NCBI RefSeq assembly: GCF_018882185.1
Contig: NZ_JACVOY010000002.1
Location: 124,001-188,000 of the forward strand
Source of the DNA: Polynucleobacter sp. AP-Latsch-80-C2
Lineage (GTDB): Bacteria > Pseudomonadota > Gammaproteobacteria > Burkholderiales > Burkholderiaceae
Length of the DNA: 64,000 nt
Direction: 5' to 3'
Made by a program: the position numbers and the translations under genes. The notes beneath the pieces were generated by a model that saw nothing but the letters and a program-made list of their open reading frames with translations, did no database searches and had not been told where the DNA came from. Position 1 is the first letter of the stretch, and each line of letters starts with the position of its first letter. Positions 50,654 through 62,534 of this stretch are shown here, piece by piece.

Positions 50654-50681
50654 AAAAAAGCCCGGTATACCGGGCTTTTTT
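50654..50681. terminator. Bidirectional terminator between hup and rodA
   Basis: AAAAAA-GCCCGG-TATA-CCGGGC-TTTTTT: a perfectly symmetric hairpin with T-runs in both directions, between converging genes. Confidence 0.95.
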
Positions 50682-50706
50682 ATTGTCTACATTTTTATGT
50701 AGAGTC

Positions 50707-51858
50707 TTAACTCGGCACTAAGCGACGATGACGATGAATACTCATCAAGATGCCCGCACCAAACCCTAGTGTGACCAAGGCAGTGCCCCCGTAACTAATA
50801 AAGGGAAGTGGAACGCCAACAACTGGCAGTAGTCCGCTCACCATACCAATATTGACAAAAGCATAAGTAAAAAAGATCAGCGTTACAGAGGCGCCCAATA
50901 AGCGAGTAAATAAATTAGGCGCACTTGCTGAGATAGCCAGACCTCTTTTTATCAAGGCAAAAAATAGCGCTAGCAAAATGAGGTTACCTATAAAGCCGAA
51001 CTCTTCAGAGAAGACGGCAAAGACAAAGTCAGTATGCTTTTCTGGAATAAATTCCAAATGCGCTTGTGTACCTTGAAACCAGCCCTTGCCAAAGAATCCA
51101 CCAGAGCCAATGGCAATCATCGACTGAATGGTGTGAAAGCCTTTTCCAAGGGGGTCGCTGCTAGGATCTAACAATGTACAAATGCGATGCTTCTGGTAGT
51201 CGTGTACGAAAGGCCATACAACATCATGGGCGCAGATGGTGCTGCCAAAAATAATAATGAGAAGAATGCCAATGATACCGATGGCAACAAAAGGCAGAAT
51301 CCACTTCCAGGGCAAGCCCGCCAGAATGATGACGTAAAGCCCTGCAGCAAAAACAAGCAAGGCAGTGCCAAGGTCTGGTTGACGCGCGATTAAGAAAACC
51401 GGGATTGTAAGAATGATTGCAGCAACTGCATAGTCCCAAGTCTTTTGAATGCCTTCACGTTTTTGAAAGTACCAAGCGAGCATCAAAGGCATTGCAATTT
51501 TCATGAGCTCAGATGGCTGAATGACAACGCCAACATTAAGCCAGCGACGTGCGCCTTTTTTAATTAACCCAAATGCAGCAACGGCAATGAGTAGCGCCAC
51601 TCCCAAGCCATAGATCCACACTGCACCCATTTCTAACCACTTTGGTGGAATGCGAGATACGATCCACATGACAACAAATGAAAGCGCAAGATTGCGTAAC
51701 TCATCAGAAATTTGAACGGGTGTATTTTGGCTGGCTGATAAAAAAGTAAAAAAGCCAACAGCCGCTAAGCCAAGCAGAATAAGGCATAGCTGGCGATCAA
51801 GCCCTGAAAATAAGCCATAAAAAAGACTCTTGAATTTTTTTATGGAGCTCTTTTCCAT
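50707..51858 (-). CDS. rodA: Rod-shape SEDS peptidoglycan polymerase RodA
   Basis: A 383-residue inner-membrane glycosyltransferase with about ten membrane segments. SEDS marks: GVVIQPSELMKIAMPLMLAWYF, QPDLGTALLVFAAGLYV, GFFGKGWFQGTQAHLEFIPEKHTDFVFAVFSEEFGF and FISYGGTALVTLGFGAGILMS. It polymerises lateral-wall glycan with PBP2 and overlaps the mrdA end by 19 bases. Confidence 0.96.
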   Translation of the reverse strand: MEKSSIKKFKSLFYGLFSGLDRQLCLILLGLAAVGFFTFLSASQNTPVQISDELRNLALSFVVMWIVSRIPPKWLEMGAVWIYGLGVALLIAVAAFGLIKKGARRWLNVGVVIQPSELMKIAMPLMLAWYFQKREGIQKTWDYAVAAIILTIPVFLIARQPDLGTALLVFAAGLYVIILAGLPWKWILPFVAIGIIGILLIIIFGSTICAHDVVWPFVHDYQKHRICTLLDPSSDPLGKGFHTIQSMIAIGSGGFFGKGWFQGTQAHLEFIPEKHTDFVFAVFSEEFGFIGNLILLALFFALIKRGLAISASAPNLFTRLLGASVTLIFFTYAFVNIGMVSGLLPVVGVPLPFISYGGTALVTLGFGAGILMSIHRHRRLVPS

Positions 51859-53747
51859 TCAGGAACCTCCTTGGGCCACTTGCCTTCGATATAAAAATCT
51901 AAAGCTTTGCGAGCGATTGGTGCAGCATATTGAGCGCCGAAGCCAGCATTCTCTACAACCATCGCAATAACAATAGTGGGTTTTTCTGCGGGCGCGAATG
52001 CAATGTATAAAGCATGATCACGCAAAAACTCTGCCGTTGCGCCATGTTTATATTCTTTTGAATTCAAGCTAAAGACTTGGGCTGTACCAGTCTTTCCGCC
52101 AACGACATAACCCGTGCCTTTGAACGCGGCGGCAGATGTGCCTGAATTGTTTACTTCAATCATTGCTTTTTTAATGACCTCAATATTTTCTTGGTTGAGA
52201 TCAATCCGATAACTTTCTTTGGGTGTGGTCAAGGATCGTTTGCGTGTAAATGGATCTTCAATCGCTTTTACTAGGTGCGGCTTCATCACAACGCCATTAT
52301 TAGCAACGTTTGCCATTGCATGAGCCAATTGCAAAATGGTAAAGGAGTTATATCCCTGGCCAATACCAAGCGAGATTGTTTCGCCTTCATACCATTTTTG
52401 TTGCTCTGGCTTCTTGAAAGTATTTTTCTTCCACTCTGTTGAAGGCAATACACCTTTAGATTCACCTTGCAAATCAATACCAGTGATCTGCCCAAGACCT
52501 AATGGCTTCATAAAATCATGGATCATGTTCACGCCCATGTCTCTGGCTAACATGTAGTAATAAGTGTCGCAGGATTCAACAATCGACTTTTGCATATCGA
52601 CTATGCCATGACCGCCTTTTTTATCATCGCGGAAAGTGTGATTACCAAAATCAAAGTAGCCTGGATCAGATATTGTTTGTGAAGGTGTGCGTTTTTTATT
52701 TTCTAAAGCAGCCAATGCCATAAATGGCTTATAGGTTGAGCCTGGAGGATAAATGCCTTTGAGTGGACGGTTGTATAGCGGCTTTTGCGGAGAGTCATTT
52801 AACTCTTTCCAGGTGACTGAATCGATTCCTTCAACAAAATCATTTGGATTGAAGTTTGGTTTGGAAACGAATGCTAATACATCGCCCGTCTCAGGCTCAA
52901 TCGCTACGAATGCGCCACGGAAATTTCCATAGAGCTGCTCAACCAAGTATTGCAATTTGATATCAACTGAGAGCACGACATTTTTACCTGGCACTGATGG
53001 TGAGCTTGCTAAAGTGCGTACAGGTTTCCCGCCGGCGGTAATTTCCACCTGTTCGTATCCAGGTACGCCACGCAATACGGGCTCGTAACTTTGTTCTAAA
53101 CCAATTTTTCCTACGTATTGGATACCAGGCAGAAACGAGGCTTGTAATGCGTCGGGATCATCGGTTTTTGCGCCCTCAATTTCGGCATGCATCCGCTCTT
53201 TATCCCTTTGAGAGACTCGGCCGATATAGCCTACGAGATGGGAGGCTAACTCGTTGTAGGGGTACTCTCGAAAGCTTCTGGCGCGAATTTCCACCCCTGG
53301 AAAGCGGTAGCGATTAGCCATAAACCGAGCTGTTTCTGCTTCAGTGAGCATCGAACGCAGGGGAAACGTGCCCATATTGCGGGAATCTTCCAGAGAGCGC
53401 TTGAAATTACGACGATCTCTTGGTGAGATCAGGACAATTTGCGAGAGGTTATCAATCAACTCATCCACATTGCCTTGCACTTCCTCGGCATTGACATCTA
53501 AGGTGAGTGCTGAATAATTTCGGCCAATCACGATGCCATTACGGTCAATGATGAGGCCACGGTTTGCGGGAGCTGGAACGAGAGCAATCCGATTGCTCTC
53601 AGCTAATAGGTGATATTTGTTATGGCTGACAAGTTGAAGCCAAGCTAAGCGAGTGACTAACAGTAAAAAGCAAACTGTGACAAATAGCGTCGCAATATGA
53701 ATACGCTCTTGAAACGTATTAAGGTTAGGTTTTTTAAAAGAAACCAT
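51840..53747 (-). CDS. mrdA: Penicillin-binding protein 2
   Basis: A 635-residue transpeptidase for rod elongation. An N-terminal membrane anchor (ATLFVTVCFLLLVTRLAWLQL) is followed by the pedestal domain. The catalytic motifs are SxxK in YPPGSTYKPFMAL, SxN-type VESCDTYYYMLA and KTGTAQ. It is the partner of RodA within the mre operon. Confidence 0.96.
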   Translation of the reverse strand: MVSFKKPNLNTFQERIHIATLFVTVCFLLLVTRLAWLQLVSHNKYHLLAESNRIALVPAPANRGLIIDRNGIVIGRNYSALTLDVNAEEVQGNVDELIDNLSQIVLISPRDRRNFKRSLEDSRNMGTFPLRSMLTEAETARFMANRYRFPGVEIRARSFREYPYNELASHLVGYIGRVSQRDKERMHAEIEGAKTDDPDALQASFLPGIQYVGKIGLEQSYEPVLRGVPGYEQVEITAGGKPVRTLASSPSVPGKNVVLSVDIKLQYLVEQLYGNFRGAFVAIEPETGDVLAFVSKPNFNPNDFVEGIDSVTWKELNDSPQKPLYNRPLKGIYPPGSTYKPFMALAALENKKRTPSQTISDPGYFDFGNHTFRDDKKGGHGIVDMQKSIVESCDTYYYMLARDMGVNMIHDFMKPLGLGQITGIDLQGESKGVLPSTEWKKNTFKKPEQQKWYEGETISLGIGQGYNSFTILQLAHAMANVANNGVVMKPHLVKAIEDPFTRKRSLTTPKESYRIDLNQENIEVIKKAMIEVNNSGTSAAAFKGTGYVVGGKTGTAQVFSLNSKEYKHGATAEFLRDHALYIAFAPAEKPTIVIAMVVENAGFGAQYAAPIARKALDFYIEGKWPKEVPEWKRAP

Positions 53748-53755
53748 GCCGCTTC

Positions 53756-54280
53756 TTAGAGTGGTCGATTGTGATCAACGTCTATTGGACGGCGCTGTGG
53801 AGCGAGCAACAAGCGCGTGGCTATGGGCCACAGAAGCGCCTCGATGATTGCCTGAATACCGCCCGTCAAGCCCCACCAGTAAAGGGATCCGCTGAGTAGC
53901 CAGTGTACCAATACCGGAAATAAAGAGACCAATAAAAAGATTGGCAGCAAGTGAAGTGCTTGTGATGGCACGGTTAGCGCAACGATGCGGCGATGCCATG
54001 ATACGGCAATGTAGGAGACGAGTGAGTAACAAAATGCATGAAGCCCAAGCAAATCTGAATTGTGTACATCCATCATGAGGCCCAAGATGAATGCTGTGAA
54101 GACGTTAACGTAACGATGCTGGTGAATATTCCAAAACACGATGCATAAAATCAACCAATCGGGTACCCAACCATAATTACCTATGGGAAGTAGATTGAGC
54201 AGTAATGCGCAAAACAAACTGAAATAGATGAAGACCGGATTAACCGGACGCAGAATATAGCCGCTCTGAAAGTCAATCAT
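53756..54280 (-). CDS. mreD: Rod-shape-determining protein MreD
   Basis: A 174-residue membrane protein with about five hydrophobic segments (NPVFIYFSLFCALLLNLLPI; VFTAFILGLMMDVHNSDLLGLHAFCYSLVSY). It links MreC with the elongasome. It overlaps mreC by 4 bases. Confidence 0.92.
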   Translation of the reverse strand: MIDFQSGYILRPVNPVFIYFSLFCALLLNLLPIGNYGWVPDWLILCIVFWNIHQHRYVNVFTAFILGLMMDVHNSDLLGLHAFCYSLVSYIAVSWHRRIVALTVPSQALHLLPIFLLVSLFPVLVHWLLSGSLYWWGLTGGIQAIIEALLWPIATRLLLAPQRRPIDVDHNRPL

Positions 54281-55206
54281 TGCATTCCTCGAGCGCGGGT
54301 TTGGCGACGTCCGGGAGTGTTGCTTAAAGTTCCGCCGGATTTATTGGTATCAGCGGGGGCTTTAGCATCAAATTTTGGGTCGTATAAAAAGGCTAGGGCC
54401 TGACGATAGCGATTAACAGGTGCAATGGGCACACAAAATACATTTGAGGAGTTTTTATCCAGATTGCGCTCAATTTTGCTGATGACGGCCACTGCAAAGC
54501 CTGGCGGATATACGCCATCAATGCCCGAGGTCAGCAGGACATCGCCTACCTCTAGATCGCTTGCTACCGGCAAATAGCGTAGTTCCAAGGGATTTCCCCG
54601 CCCAGCCCCAAATACTGCGGCCCGCAAGCCGTTTCGGGCAACTTGGACGGGAACAGCAAAGTCACGATCTTCCAGCAGAGATACTTCGGCGGAGTGGTCA
54701 TAAAGACGAACAACCTGACCGAGAATACCGGCATCGTTTGCGATTGGGTTACCCAGCTTAAGCCCATCTTCACTGCCTCTATTAATGACGATCCGCTGAG
54801 AAATAGGATTACTTGGATTAAATAGAATCTCTACTGGCAGTGTTTTAAATGGCACCTGTTTTTGCAGCGACATCAGTTCGCGCAAATTTTGGTTTTCTAC
54901 CATCAAGAACTCAGATTGGTTCGCAAGCAAAGAGAGTTCGGCTTGACGTACTTTTAATGTTTGATTTTCTTTATCGAGCGTACCGCGCGTTGTGAAATAT
55001 TCTGTGCTCGATTCGTAAATATTACGAGGCATCATCATGACGTATTCAAGTGGACGCAAGATCCAGTTGACGTTATTACGAATGGGGTCGAGTGCTTTAA
55101 AGCGAAAATCGATCAGCATTAGAGCAATGCTGATCGACAGACAGACAATCAGTTTAAGTAAGGCCGGAATGCCCTGTCTGAAAAGTGGTGGAGCGCTATA
55201 TTGCAA
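54277..55206 (-). CDS. mreC: Rod-shape-determining protein MreC
   Basis: A 309-residue periplasmic scaffold with an N-terminal anchor (LLKLIVCLSISIALMLID), a coiled-coil (TLKVRQAELSLLANQSEFLMVENQNLRELMSLQ) and the beta-domain (INRGSEDGLKLGNPIANDAGILGQVVRLYDHSAEVSLLED). The C-terminal Gly/Ser/Arg-rich tail is low complexity. Confidence 0.94.
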   Translation of the reverse strand: MQYSAPPLFRQGIPALLKLIVCLSISIALMLIDFRFKALDPIRNNVNWILRPLEYVMMMPRNIYESSTEYFTTRGTLDKENQTLKVRQAELSLLANQSEFLMVENQNLRELMSLQKQVPFKTLPVEILFNPSNPISQRIVINRGSEDGLKLGNPIANDAGILGQVVRLYDHSAEVSLLEDRDFAVPVQVARNGLRAAVFGAGRGNPLELRYLPVASDLEVGDVLLTSGIDGVYPPGFAVAVISKIERNLDKNSSNVFCVPIAPVNRYRQALAFLYDPKFDAKAPADTNKSGGTLSNTPGRRQTRARGMQ

Positions 55207-55230
55207 TGCCCTGATCGACGTGTATGTCGC

Positions 55231-56298
<1,068 letters not shown>

Positions 56299-56335
56299 TT
56301 AATAAAAATATATAGGAATGATACTCCAGCGCCCT

Positions 56336-56629
56336 ATGAAACTTGATGATTTCCAGCGCATTGCGCACCTTTCTAGACTTGAGTTAGATCAGGCAGAAGC
56401 TGAGGCAGTTTTGCCTCAGTTGCAGGCTATTTTTTCCCTGGTGAAAGAAATGCAGGCAGTCGATACCAGTGGCTTAGAGCCCCTTGCTCACCCCATCCTA
56501 TTTTTGCGTGAATTAGCTCAACCCTTGCGGGCTGATCAAGTGACCGAGTCGGATCACCGCGCTGAGAACATGCAATCTGCTCCCGCACAGCAGGACGGAT
56601 ACTTTTTAGTGCCAAAGGTGATTGAATGA
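56336..56629 (+). CDS. gatC: Asp/Glu-tRNA amidotransferase subunit C
   Basis: A 97-residue subunit: [41 protein letters not shown] and [24 protein letters not shown]. It stabilises the GatAB complex that amidates misacylated Glu-tRNA(Gln) or Asp-tRNA(Asn). ATG 56336 starts the family-like N-terminus. 4-base overlap with gatA. Confidence 0.95.
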   Translation: MKLDDFQRIAHLSRLELDQAEAEAVLPQLQAIFSLVKEMQAVDTSGLEPLAHPILFLRELAQPLRADQVTESDHRAENMQSAPAQQDGYFLVPKVIE

Positions 56630-58143
56630 GTTGGCATAACACCCCTATCGCTTTAATGGCCAAAGCATTGGCTGCAAAAGAGGTTACTAGTACCGAGCTC
56701 ACTCAGTACTTTTTAGACCGAATTGAGGCAGGCAAGCGCTGGAATGCTTATCTTGATGTGAATGCTCACTTAAGTTTAGAGCAAGCATCTAAAGCAGATG
56801 CTTTGATTTCTACTGGTAAAGCAGGCAAGTTAACCGGCATTCCAGTTGCGCATAAGGATGTCTTCGTAACTCGCGGCTGGAAGTCAACGGCCGCTTCCAA
56901 AATCTTGGCTGGCTACCAGAGTCCTTTTGACGCTACTGTGGTTGCTAATTTGGGAATTCCGGATGAATCCAATCCCAATGGCGCCGGCATGGTTTGTCTT
57001 GGAAAGACCAATATGGATGAGTTCGCGATGGGCTCCTCCAATGAAAATTCTGCCTATGGGCCAGTCTTAAATCCCTGGAATCCAGAGCATGTGTCTGGTG
57101 GATCTTCGGGTGGGTCTGCAGCCGCTGTTGCTGCCGGCTTAGCCCCCATTGCAACCGGTACTGATACGGGCGGCTCAATTCGTCAGCCTTCTGCTTTTTG
57201 TGGACTGACCGGCATTAAGCCTAGTTATGGGCGCGTTTCTCGCTACGGCATGATCGCTTATGCCTCTTCGCTGGATCAAGCAGGCCCGATGGGTAAGACG
57301 GCTGAAGACTGCGCGCTGTTACTTTCCGCAATGTCTTCACATGATCCACGCGATTCGACTTCTTTGGCCGATTCAGGGGAAGACTACGGTCGATACCTCA
57401 ATCAGCATTGGCAAGAAGGCAATGCAAATTCAGCAAAGCCATTAGCAGGATTGCGCGTTGGTTTGCCAAAAGAATTTTTTGCTGAAGGTTTGGCAAGTGA
57501 TGTTGCGAACTCCGTTAATGCGGCAGCTAAGTTGCTCGAAAATTTAGGAGCAAGCTTGGTAGAGGTGAGTTTGCCCAAAACAAAGTTGTCTATTCCGGTG
57601 TATTACGTTTTAGCTCCAGCCGAAGCCTCTAGTAATTTAAGTCGTTTTGATGGTGTACGTTACGGACATCGTGCAAATGAATACAAAGACCTTGGTGATA
57701 TGTATCAGAAGTCTCGCACCGAAGGTTTTGGTGCCGAGGTGAGACGCCGAATTTTGATTGGTACTTATGTGCTCTGCCATGGTTACTATGATGCTTACTA
57801 TTTGCAAGCTCAAAAAATTCGTCGCATTATTGCGGCAGATTTTCAAGCTGCATTTAAAGAGTGTGACGTCATCCTTGGCCCTGTGGCACCTGATGTGGCC
57901 TGGCGCCTGGGGGAGAAATCAAAAGATCCAGTGCAAATGTATTTAGAAGATATTTATACGCTGTCGACTAATTTGGCAGGCCTGCCTGCAATGAGTGTGC
58001 CGTGCGGATTTAGTTCTAATAATCTACCCATCGGAATGCAATTGATTGGTAATTATTTTTCTGAAGCCCGCTTATTGCAAGTAGCGCATCAATATCAGCA
58101 AGCCTGTGATTGGCATTTGCGAGAAGCCGGCGGGGTGGCATGA
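56626..58143 (+). CDS. gatA: Asp/Glu-tRNA amidotransferase subunit A
   Basis: A 505-residue amidase that releases ammonia from glutamine. The Ser-cisSer-Lys triad is visible: Lys in IPVAHKDVF, and the two serines in [35 protein letters not shown]. The family end is [10 protein letters not shown]...LPIGMQLIG. Middle gene of gatCAB. Confidence 0.98.
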   Translation: MSWHNTPIALMAKALAAKEVTSTELTQYFLDRIEAGKRWNAYLDVNAHLSLEQASKADALISTGKAGKLTGIPVAHKDVFVTRGWKSTAASKILAGYQSPFDATVVANLGIPDESNPNGAGMVCLGKTNMDEFAMGSSNENSAYGPVLNPWNPEHVSGGSSGGSAAAVAAGLAPIATGTDTGGSIRQPSAFCGLTGIKPSYGRVSRYGMIAYASSLDQAGPMGKTAEDCALLLSAMSSHDPRDSTSLADSGEDYGRYLNQHWQEGNANSAKPLAGLRVGLPKEFFAEGLASDVANSVNAAAKLLENLGASLVEVSLPKTKLSIPVYYVLAPAEASSNLSRFDGVRYGHRANEYKDLGDMYQKSRTEGFGAEVRRRILIGTYVLCHGYYDAYYLQAQKIRRIIAADFQAAFKECDVILGPVAPDVAWRLGEKSKDPVQMYLEDIYTLSTNLAGLPAMSVPCGFSSNNLPIGMQLIGNYFSEARLLQVAHQYQQACDWHLREAGGVA

Positions 58144-59612
58144 TGCAATGGGAAGTCGTTATTGGTCTAGAGACCCACGCACAGTTACAAACGCAATCCA
58201 AAATCTTTAGTGGTGCAAGTACGCGTTTTGGTGCTGAGCCCAATACACAGGCATGCCCAGTCGATTTGGCATTGCCTGGTGTTCTGCCGGTGTTGAATCG
58301 TCAGGCAGTAGAGCACGCCATTTGTTTTGGTTTAGCGGTGGGCGCCAAAATTTCACCAGCCAGTATTTTTGCTCGTAAGAATTATTTTTACCCTGATCTG
58401 CCCAAGGGATATCAAATCAGTCAGATGGAGTTGCCGATTGTGGTTGGCGGCCATGTTGAGATTCTGGTTGGCGATGAAGTTAAGGTTGTTGAATTGACTC
58501 GTGCGCATATGGAAGAGGATGCCGGCAAGTCAGTCCATGAGGAGGGCTTTTTGGGTCCTCATGGTGAAGCATCTAGCGGCATTGATTTGAATAGAGCTGG
58601 CACGCCCTTACTGGAAATCGTCACTGAGCCTGTCATGCGCAGTGCTGCAGAAGCGGTTGCTTATGCAAAGGCGCTGCATACCTTGGTAGTTTGGTTGGGT
58701 GTGTGTGACGGTAATATGCAAGAGGGCTCTTTCCGCTGTGATGCGAACGTCTCTGTTAGACCAGTGGGTCAAGCAGAATTTGGTACCCGTTGCGAAATTA
58801 AGAACTTGAACTCTTTCCGCTTTTTGGAAGAAGCCATTCAATATGAAGTGCGCCGCCAAATTGAATTAATTGAAGATGGCGGCACTGTTGTGCAAGAGAC
58901 GCGCCTATACGATCCTGATCGCGGGGAAACTCGCAGTATGCGTAGCAAAGAAGATGCTAATGACTATCGCTACTTCCCGGATCCAGATTTGCTGCCAGTG
59001 GTTATTGATGATGCGTGGATTACTAAGGTTCGCAGTCAGATGCCAACACTACCAGCTCAGCTGCGCGAGCAATGGCAAAGTGAGATTGGCCTCAGTGCAT
59101 ACGACGCGCAGTTATTGACACAAGATCGTGATATTGCTCAAGTATTTGAAGCGCTCCTAGCGATTGTTGGTAAGCCATTGGCAAAGGCAGCGGCCAATTT
59201 GATTGCTGGTGAATTTGCTTCTGCTGTCAATCGTGCTGGTATGGCCACTGCAGACGCCCCGCTAACGGCGGAGCATTTAGCACCCTTGCTAACCCGCGTT
59301 GCGGACGGCACCATCTCTAACAAGATTGCTAAAGATATCTTTGCGATTCTTTGGGATGAGGCCTTGGCTGGAAAAGCGATTAGTACTGTCGATCAAATTA
59401 TTGACACCAAAGGACTCAAGCAGATTAGCGATAGCGGCGCCTTAGAGGCCATCATTGATCAAGTGCTTGCTGCTAATCAGAAATCGGTCGAAGAGTTCCG
59501 CTCAGGCAAAGAAAAAGCTTTCAATGCTTTGGTGGGTCAAATCATGAAAGCTTCTCAAGGCAAGGCAAACCCTGGCCAAGTTAATGAACTATTACGTAAG
59601 AAATTGGGTTGA
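58140..59612 (+). CDS. gatB: Asp/Glu-tRNA amidotransferase subunit B
   Basis: A 490-residue subunit that binds tRNA and transfers the amide. [24 protein letters not shown] opens the kinase-like domain, with [18 protein letters not shown] and [12 protein letters not shown]. The C-terminal YqeY-like tail ends [25 protein letters not shown] 58140 (or 58143) overlaps the gatA stop. Confidence 0.98.
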   Translation: MMQWEVVIGLETHAQLQTQSKIFSGASTRFGAEPNTQACPVDLALPGVLPVLNRQAVEHAICFGLAVGAKISPASIFARKNYFYPDLPKGYQISQMELPIVVGGHVEILVGDEVKVVELTRAHMEEDAGKSVHEEGFLGPHGEASSGIDLNRAGTPLLEIVTEPVMRSAAEAVAYAKALHTLVVWLGVCDGNMQEGSFRCDANVSVRPVGQAEFGTRCEIKNLNSFRFLEEAIQYEVRRQIELIEDGGTVVQETRLYDPDRGETRSMRSKEDANDYRYFPDPDLLPVVIDDAWITKVRSQMPTLPAQLREQWQSEIGLSAYDAQLLTQDRDIAQVFEALLAIVGKPLAKAAANLIAGEFASAVNRAGMATADAPLTAEHLAPLLTRVADGTISNKIAKDIFAILWDEALAGKAISTVDQIIDTKGLKQISDSGALEAIIDQVLAANQKSVEEFRSGKEKAFNALVGQIMKASQGKANPGQVNELLRKKLG

Positions 59613-59645
59613 TGCAGTTCAATACAAAATTCAAGAAAGAAATAG

Positions 59646-60320
59646 ATGAGCGCAATTGATCCAAAGCAGGCCGAACAAGAAGAATTAGTTGCAGAGTGGT
59701 TACGTTCTACCCCCGGGTTCTTTGAGCGCTATGCCGATCTGTTTAATGAAATTCGGATTAAGCATCCACATGAAGATCGTGCCATTTCTTTACAAGAGCG
59801 TCAGATGACGGTGCTTCGTACCCAAAACCAAGAACTTAATCGCCGCTTAAGCGAGATGTTGCACTTTGGTAGTCGTAACGACAAGACCCAACAAAGCTTA
59901 GTCGCCTGGCTTATGCGCCTGATGAAGGCCAATAACAAGGCAGACGTTGAGGCGGCGATTACTGCTGGTTTGGCCGAAGTATTTGAAGTGGAAGCAGCGC
60001 AATTACTTTCTCCGAACTCTGCTTTTGGTCCATGGATTGATACGCCGCTGTGCGGTTCTGGAAAAGAGCTGGCCGCTGCCAGCGTTGATTTATTGGCAAG
60101 CCAAACTACGATTGATCCCGAGTGGCAAAGTATGGTGGCGATTGGCTTACCTCTAGGTAAAAGCATTAGCGTCAATCAGTCTCCGGCGGTGCTATTGCTA
60201 GCCAGTAAAGATGAGACACGCTTTACTGCTGATATGGGCGCATTCTATTTACGTCAGATTGCTGAACTCACCGCCGCAGCTTTGGATCGTATCCAAGCTT
60301 ATGAAATTACAGTCAACTGA
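59646..60320 (+). CDS. DUF484 family protein
   Basis: A 224-residue protein with an N-terminal helix (EEELVAEWLRSTPGFFERYADLF-like) and coiled-coil (LQERQMTVLRTQNQELNRRLSEML), then a GAF-like domain. DUF484 genes commonly lie directly before xerC, as here, with a 20-base overlap. Function unknown. Confidence 0.9.
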   Translation: MSAIDPKQAEQEELVAEWLRSTPGFFERYADLFNEIRIKHPHEDRAISLQERQMTVLRTQNQELNRRLSEMLHFGSRNDKTQQSLVAWLMRLMKANNKADVEAAITAGLAEVFEVEAAQLLSPNSAFGPWIDTPLCGSGKELAAASVDLLASQTTIDPEWQSMVAIGLPLGKSISVNQSPAVLLLASKDETRFTADMGAFYLRQIAELTAAALDRIQAYEITVN

Positions 60321-61302
60321 TTTACATCCCCTCGTGCAAGAGTATTTGCATGAGCTGCACGTATTGCGCCAGCTTTCAAAGCACACGTTGTCCGCATATC
60401 AATTAGATTTGAGCGAACTGCAACAGTTTGCCGAAGAAGACTCCATCGAATTATTAAAGGTAAGTAATGGGCATGTGCGTCGTTGGGCTGGCCGCTTACA
60501 TTCCAAAGGCAAGTCATCTCGCAGCATTGCAAGAGCGCTTTCTGCATGGCGCGGTTGGTATTCATGGTTGACTGAAAAAGATGCGCGCAGGGATGCTCGC
60601 GCTGGCAAAGTGGCAAGCAATCTCATTGCTAATCCAGTGGATGATGTGAAGGCGCCAAAGCGCCTCAAGTCGCTACCAAAGGCGCTTTCTGTTGAGCAAG
60701 CATTGTCTTTGGTGAATCAGGCCGTTAAAGAAGCGGAAGAGAAAAAAGATCTGGAGTCCATTCGAGATGCAGCGATTATTGACTTGCTGTATTCCTCAGG
60801 ACTGCGTTTATCTGAGCTGCTGGGAATTGATGTCATGCAAAGCAAAGACCGTCAGCAGGAATCGGCTGGCTGGTTAGATTGGGATGCTGCGGAAGTGACT
60901 GTTTTAGGTAAGGGCGGCAAAAGGCGCTCGGTTCCGGTTGGGGCGCCTGCCATGAAATCGCTTCTGGCATGGCGGGAGCTGCGAGATAAAGGTGCTTATC
61001 CTGAACACTCTATAGGCTTGTTTCTATCCGCCACAGGCAAACGCCTCTCGCCACGTACCGTTCAGGCGCGCTTGCGGACCTTGGCTATGCGTGCAGGCCT
61101 ACCCACCCATGTACACCCGCACATGATGCGTCATAGCTTTGCCAGCCATGTTTTGCAGTCTTCTCAGGACTTGCGGGCAGTTCAGGAAATGCTGGGGCAT
61201 GCCAGTATTGCCAGCACCCAGATTTATACCTCCCTGGATTTTCAGCATCTAGCCCAGGCATACGATAAAGCGCATCCACGCGCAAAGGCTGGCAAAGGCT
61301 GA
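60301..61302 (+). CDS. xerC: Tyrosine recombinase XerC
   Basis: A 333-residue recombinase that resolves chromosome dimers at dif with XerD. The N-terminal SAM-like domain is at about residues 10-95. Catalytic residues: Arg in SSGLRLSEL, Lys in VLGKGGKRRSVPV, HMMRHSFASH (His-x-x-Arg), His in LGHASIASTQIYTSLDF and its Tyr nucleophile. ATG 60301 gives the usual N-terminus. A housekeeping gene; not part of the tRNA array. Confidence 0.96.
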   Translation: MKLQSTDLHPLVQEYLHELHVLRQLSKHTLSAYQLDLSELQQFAEEDSIELLKVSNGHVRRWAGRLHSKGKSSRSIARALSAWRGWYSWLTEKDARRDARAGKVASNLIANPVDDVKAPKRLKSLPKALSVEQALSLVNQAVKEAEEKKDLESIRDAAIIDLLYSSGLRLSELLGIDVMQSKDRQQESAGWLDWDAAEVTVLGKGGKRRSVPVGAPAMKSLLAWRELRDKGAYPEHSIGLFLSATGKRLSPRTVQARLRTLAMRAGLPTHVHPHMMRHSFASHVLQSSQDLRAVQEMLGHASIASTQIYTSLDFQHLAQAYDKAHPRAKAGKG

Positions 61303-61371
61303 GGAACTCGGTAAGATATAAGGTTTCCCGCTTTGGGATTGCATTACTTCTAGATTTTGATTGGATCATTG

Positions 61372-62412
61372 ATGGCATTAATTCCGGTAACCATTTTGAC
61401 GGGCTTTTTAGGAAGCGGTAAAACCACTTTGTTAAAGCACATTCTTACCGAAGAGCATGGCAAAAAAATTGCTGTGATTGAAAACGAATTTGGTGAAGAA
61501 AATATTGATAACGATATTTTGGTTCAAGACAATCAAGAGAATATTGTGCAGATGAGCAATGGCTGTATCTGCTGCACGATTCGAGGTGATTTAGTTGAGG
61601 CGCTGAATGAGCTATGGGAGCAGCGCAAAGACAAGAAGATTAGTTTTGATCGCGTGGTGATTGAAACAACGGGAGTTGCTAATCCAGGCCCAGTCGCACA
61701 AACTTTCTTTATGGATGATGACGTTGCGGATCACTATGTCTTGGATGCCGTGGTTACTTTAGTAGATGCTAAGCATGGCCCCCAGCAACTTACGGAGCAT
61801 GAAGAGGCTCAGCGCCAAGTAGCCTTTGCCGACCAAATTTTTATTACCAAGACAGATTTAGTTACGCCTGTGGAAGTAGAAGCTTTGCGCAGCCGTCTCA
61901 TGCACATGAACCCAAGAGCACCCATTACTGGAATTTCGAAAGGCGTAGTGCCTTTAAATGCAGTTCTGGACCTCAAGGGATTTAATCTCAATGCCAAGTT
62001 AGATATTGATCCGCATTTCTTGGAGCAAGATGATCACGACCATAGTCATGATCACGACCACAGCACTTGTGGCCACGATCATAGCCATGACCATCATCAT
62101 GGTCATGCAGGGCATACGGATCGTATTCAATCCTTTGTTTTTCGTAGTGATAAACCCTTTGATCATAAAAAATTGGAAGATTTTTTAGGGGGCATTTTGG
62201 AGGTCTTTGGAGAGAAGATGCTGCGTTACAAAGGGGTGCTCTATGTGAAGGGTAGCAACCGAAAAGTGGTCTTCCAGGGGGTCCATCAGATGATGGGCAG
62301 CGATTTAGCTGGTCCATGGGGTACTGAACCCAAGCAAACCCGGATGGTGTTTATTGGCATTGATTTGCCTAAGGACACCTTGCTGGCAGGGCTTGAGGGC
62401 TGTTTGGCCTAG
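61372..62412 (+). CDS. CobW/ZNG family GTP-binding metallochaperone
   Basis: A 346-residue GTPase. Walker A is [18 protein letters not shown], the metal-binding motif is GCICC, and FITKTDLV supplies the base-recognition region. A His-rich loop at about residues 217-250 ([20 protein letters not shown]...) is followed by a CobW C-terminal domain ([21 protein letters not shown]...KGVLYVKG). It probably delivers zinc or cobalt to client proteins. ATG 61372 chosen because [12 protein letters not shown] is the usual start. Confidence 0.93.
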   Translation: MALIPVTILTGFLGSGKTTLLKHILTEEHGKKIAVIENEFGEENIDNDILVQDNQENIVQMSNGCICCTIRGDLVEALNELWEQRKDKKISFDRVVIETTGVANPGPVAQTFFMDDDVADHYVLDAVVTLVDAKHGPQQLTEHEEAQRQVAFADQIFITKTDLVTPVEVEALRSRLMHMNPRAPITGISKGVVPLNAVLDLKGFNLNAKLDIDPHFLEQDDHDHSHDHDHSTCGHDHSHDHHHGHAGHTDRIQSFVFRSDKPFDHKKLEDFLGGILEVFGEKMLRYKGVLYVKGSNRKVVFQGVHQMMGSDLAGPWGTEPKQTRMVFIGIDLPKDTLLAGLEGCLA

Positions 62413-62534
62413 CAAGATTCGGGTACAATCCGCCGCCATGGCCAATATTGCGAAATCTTGAAGAATATTGGTTGAAGGGCAGCAAAACTTTGGCAGAATG
62501 GGGCAATAATGCTTCAAACCCAGGAAAGAATGAA

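Noticed and set aside
60301..61302. XerC as the recombinase of the tRNA-Phe cassette array
   Set aside because: It sits 35 kb away directly after DUF484, its normal housekeeping location for chromosome dimer resolution; nothing in the sequence links it to the repeats.
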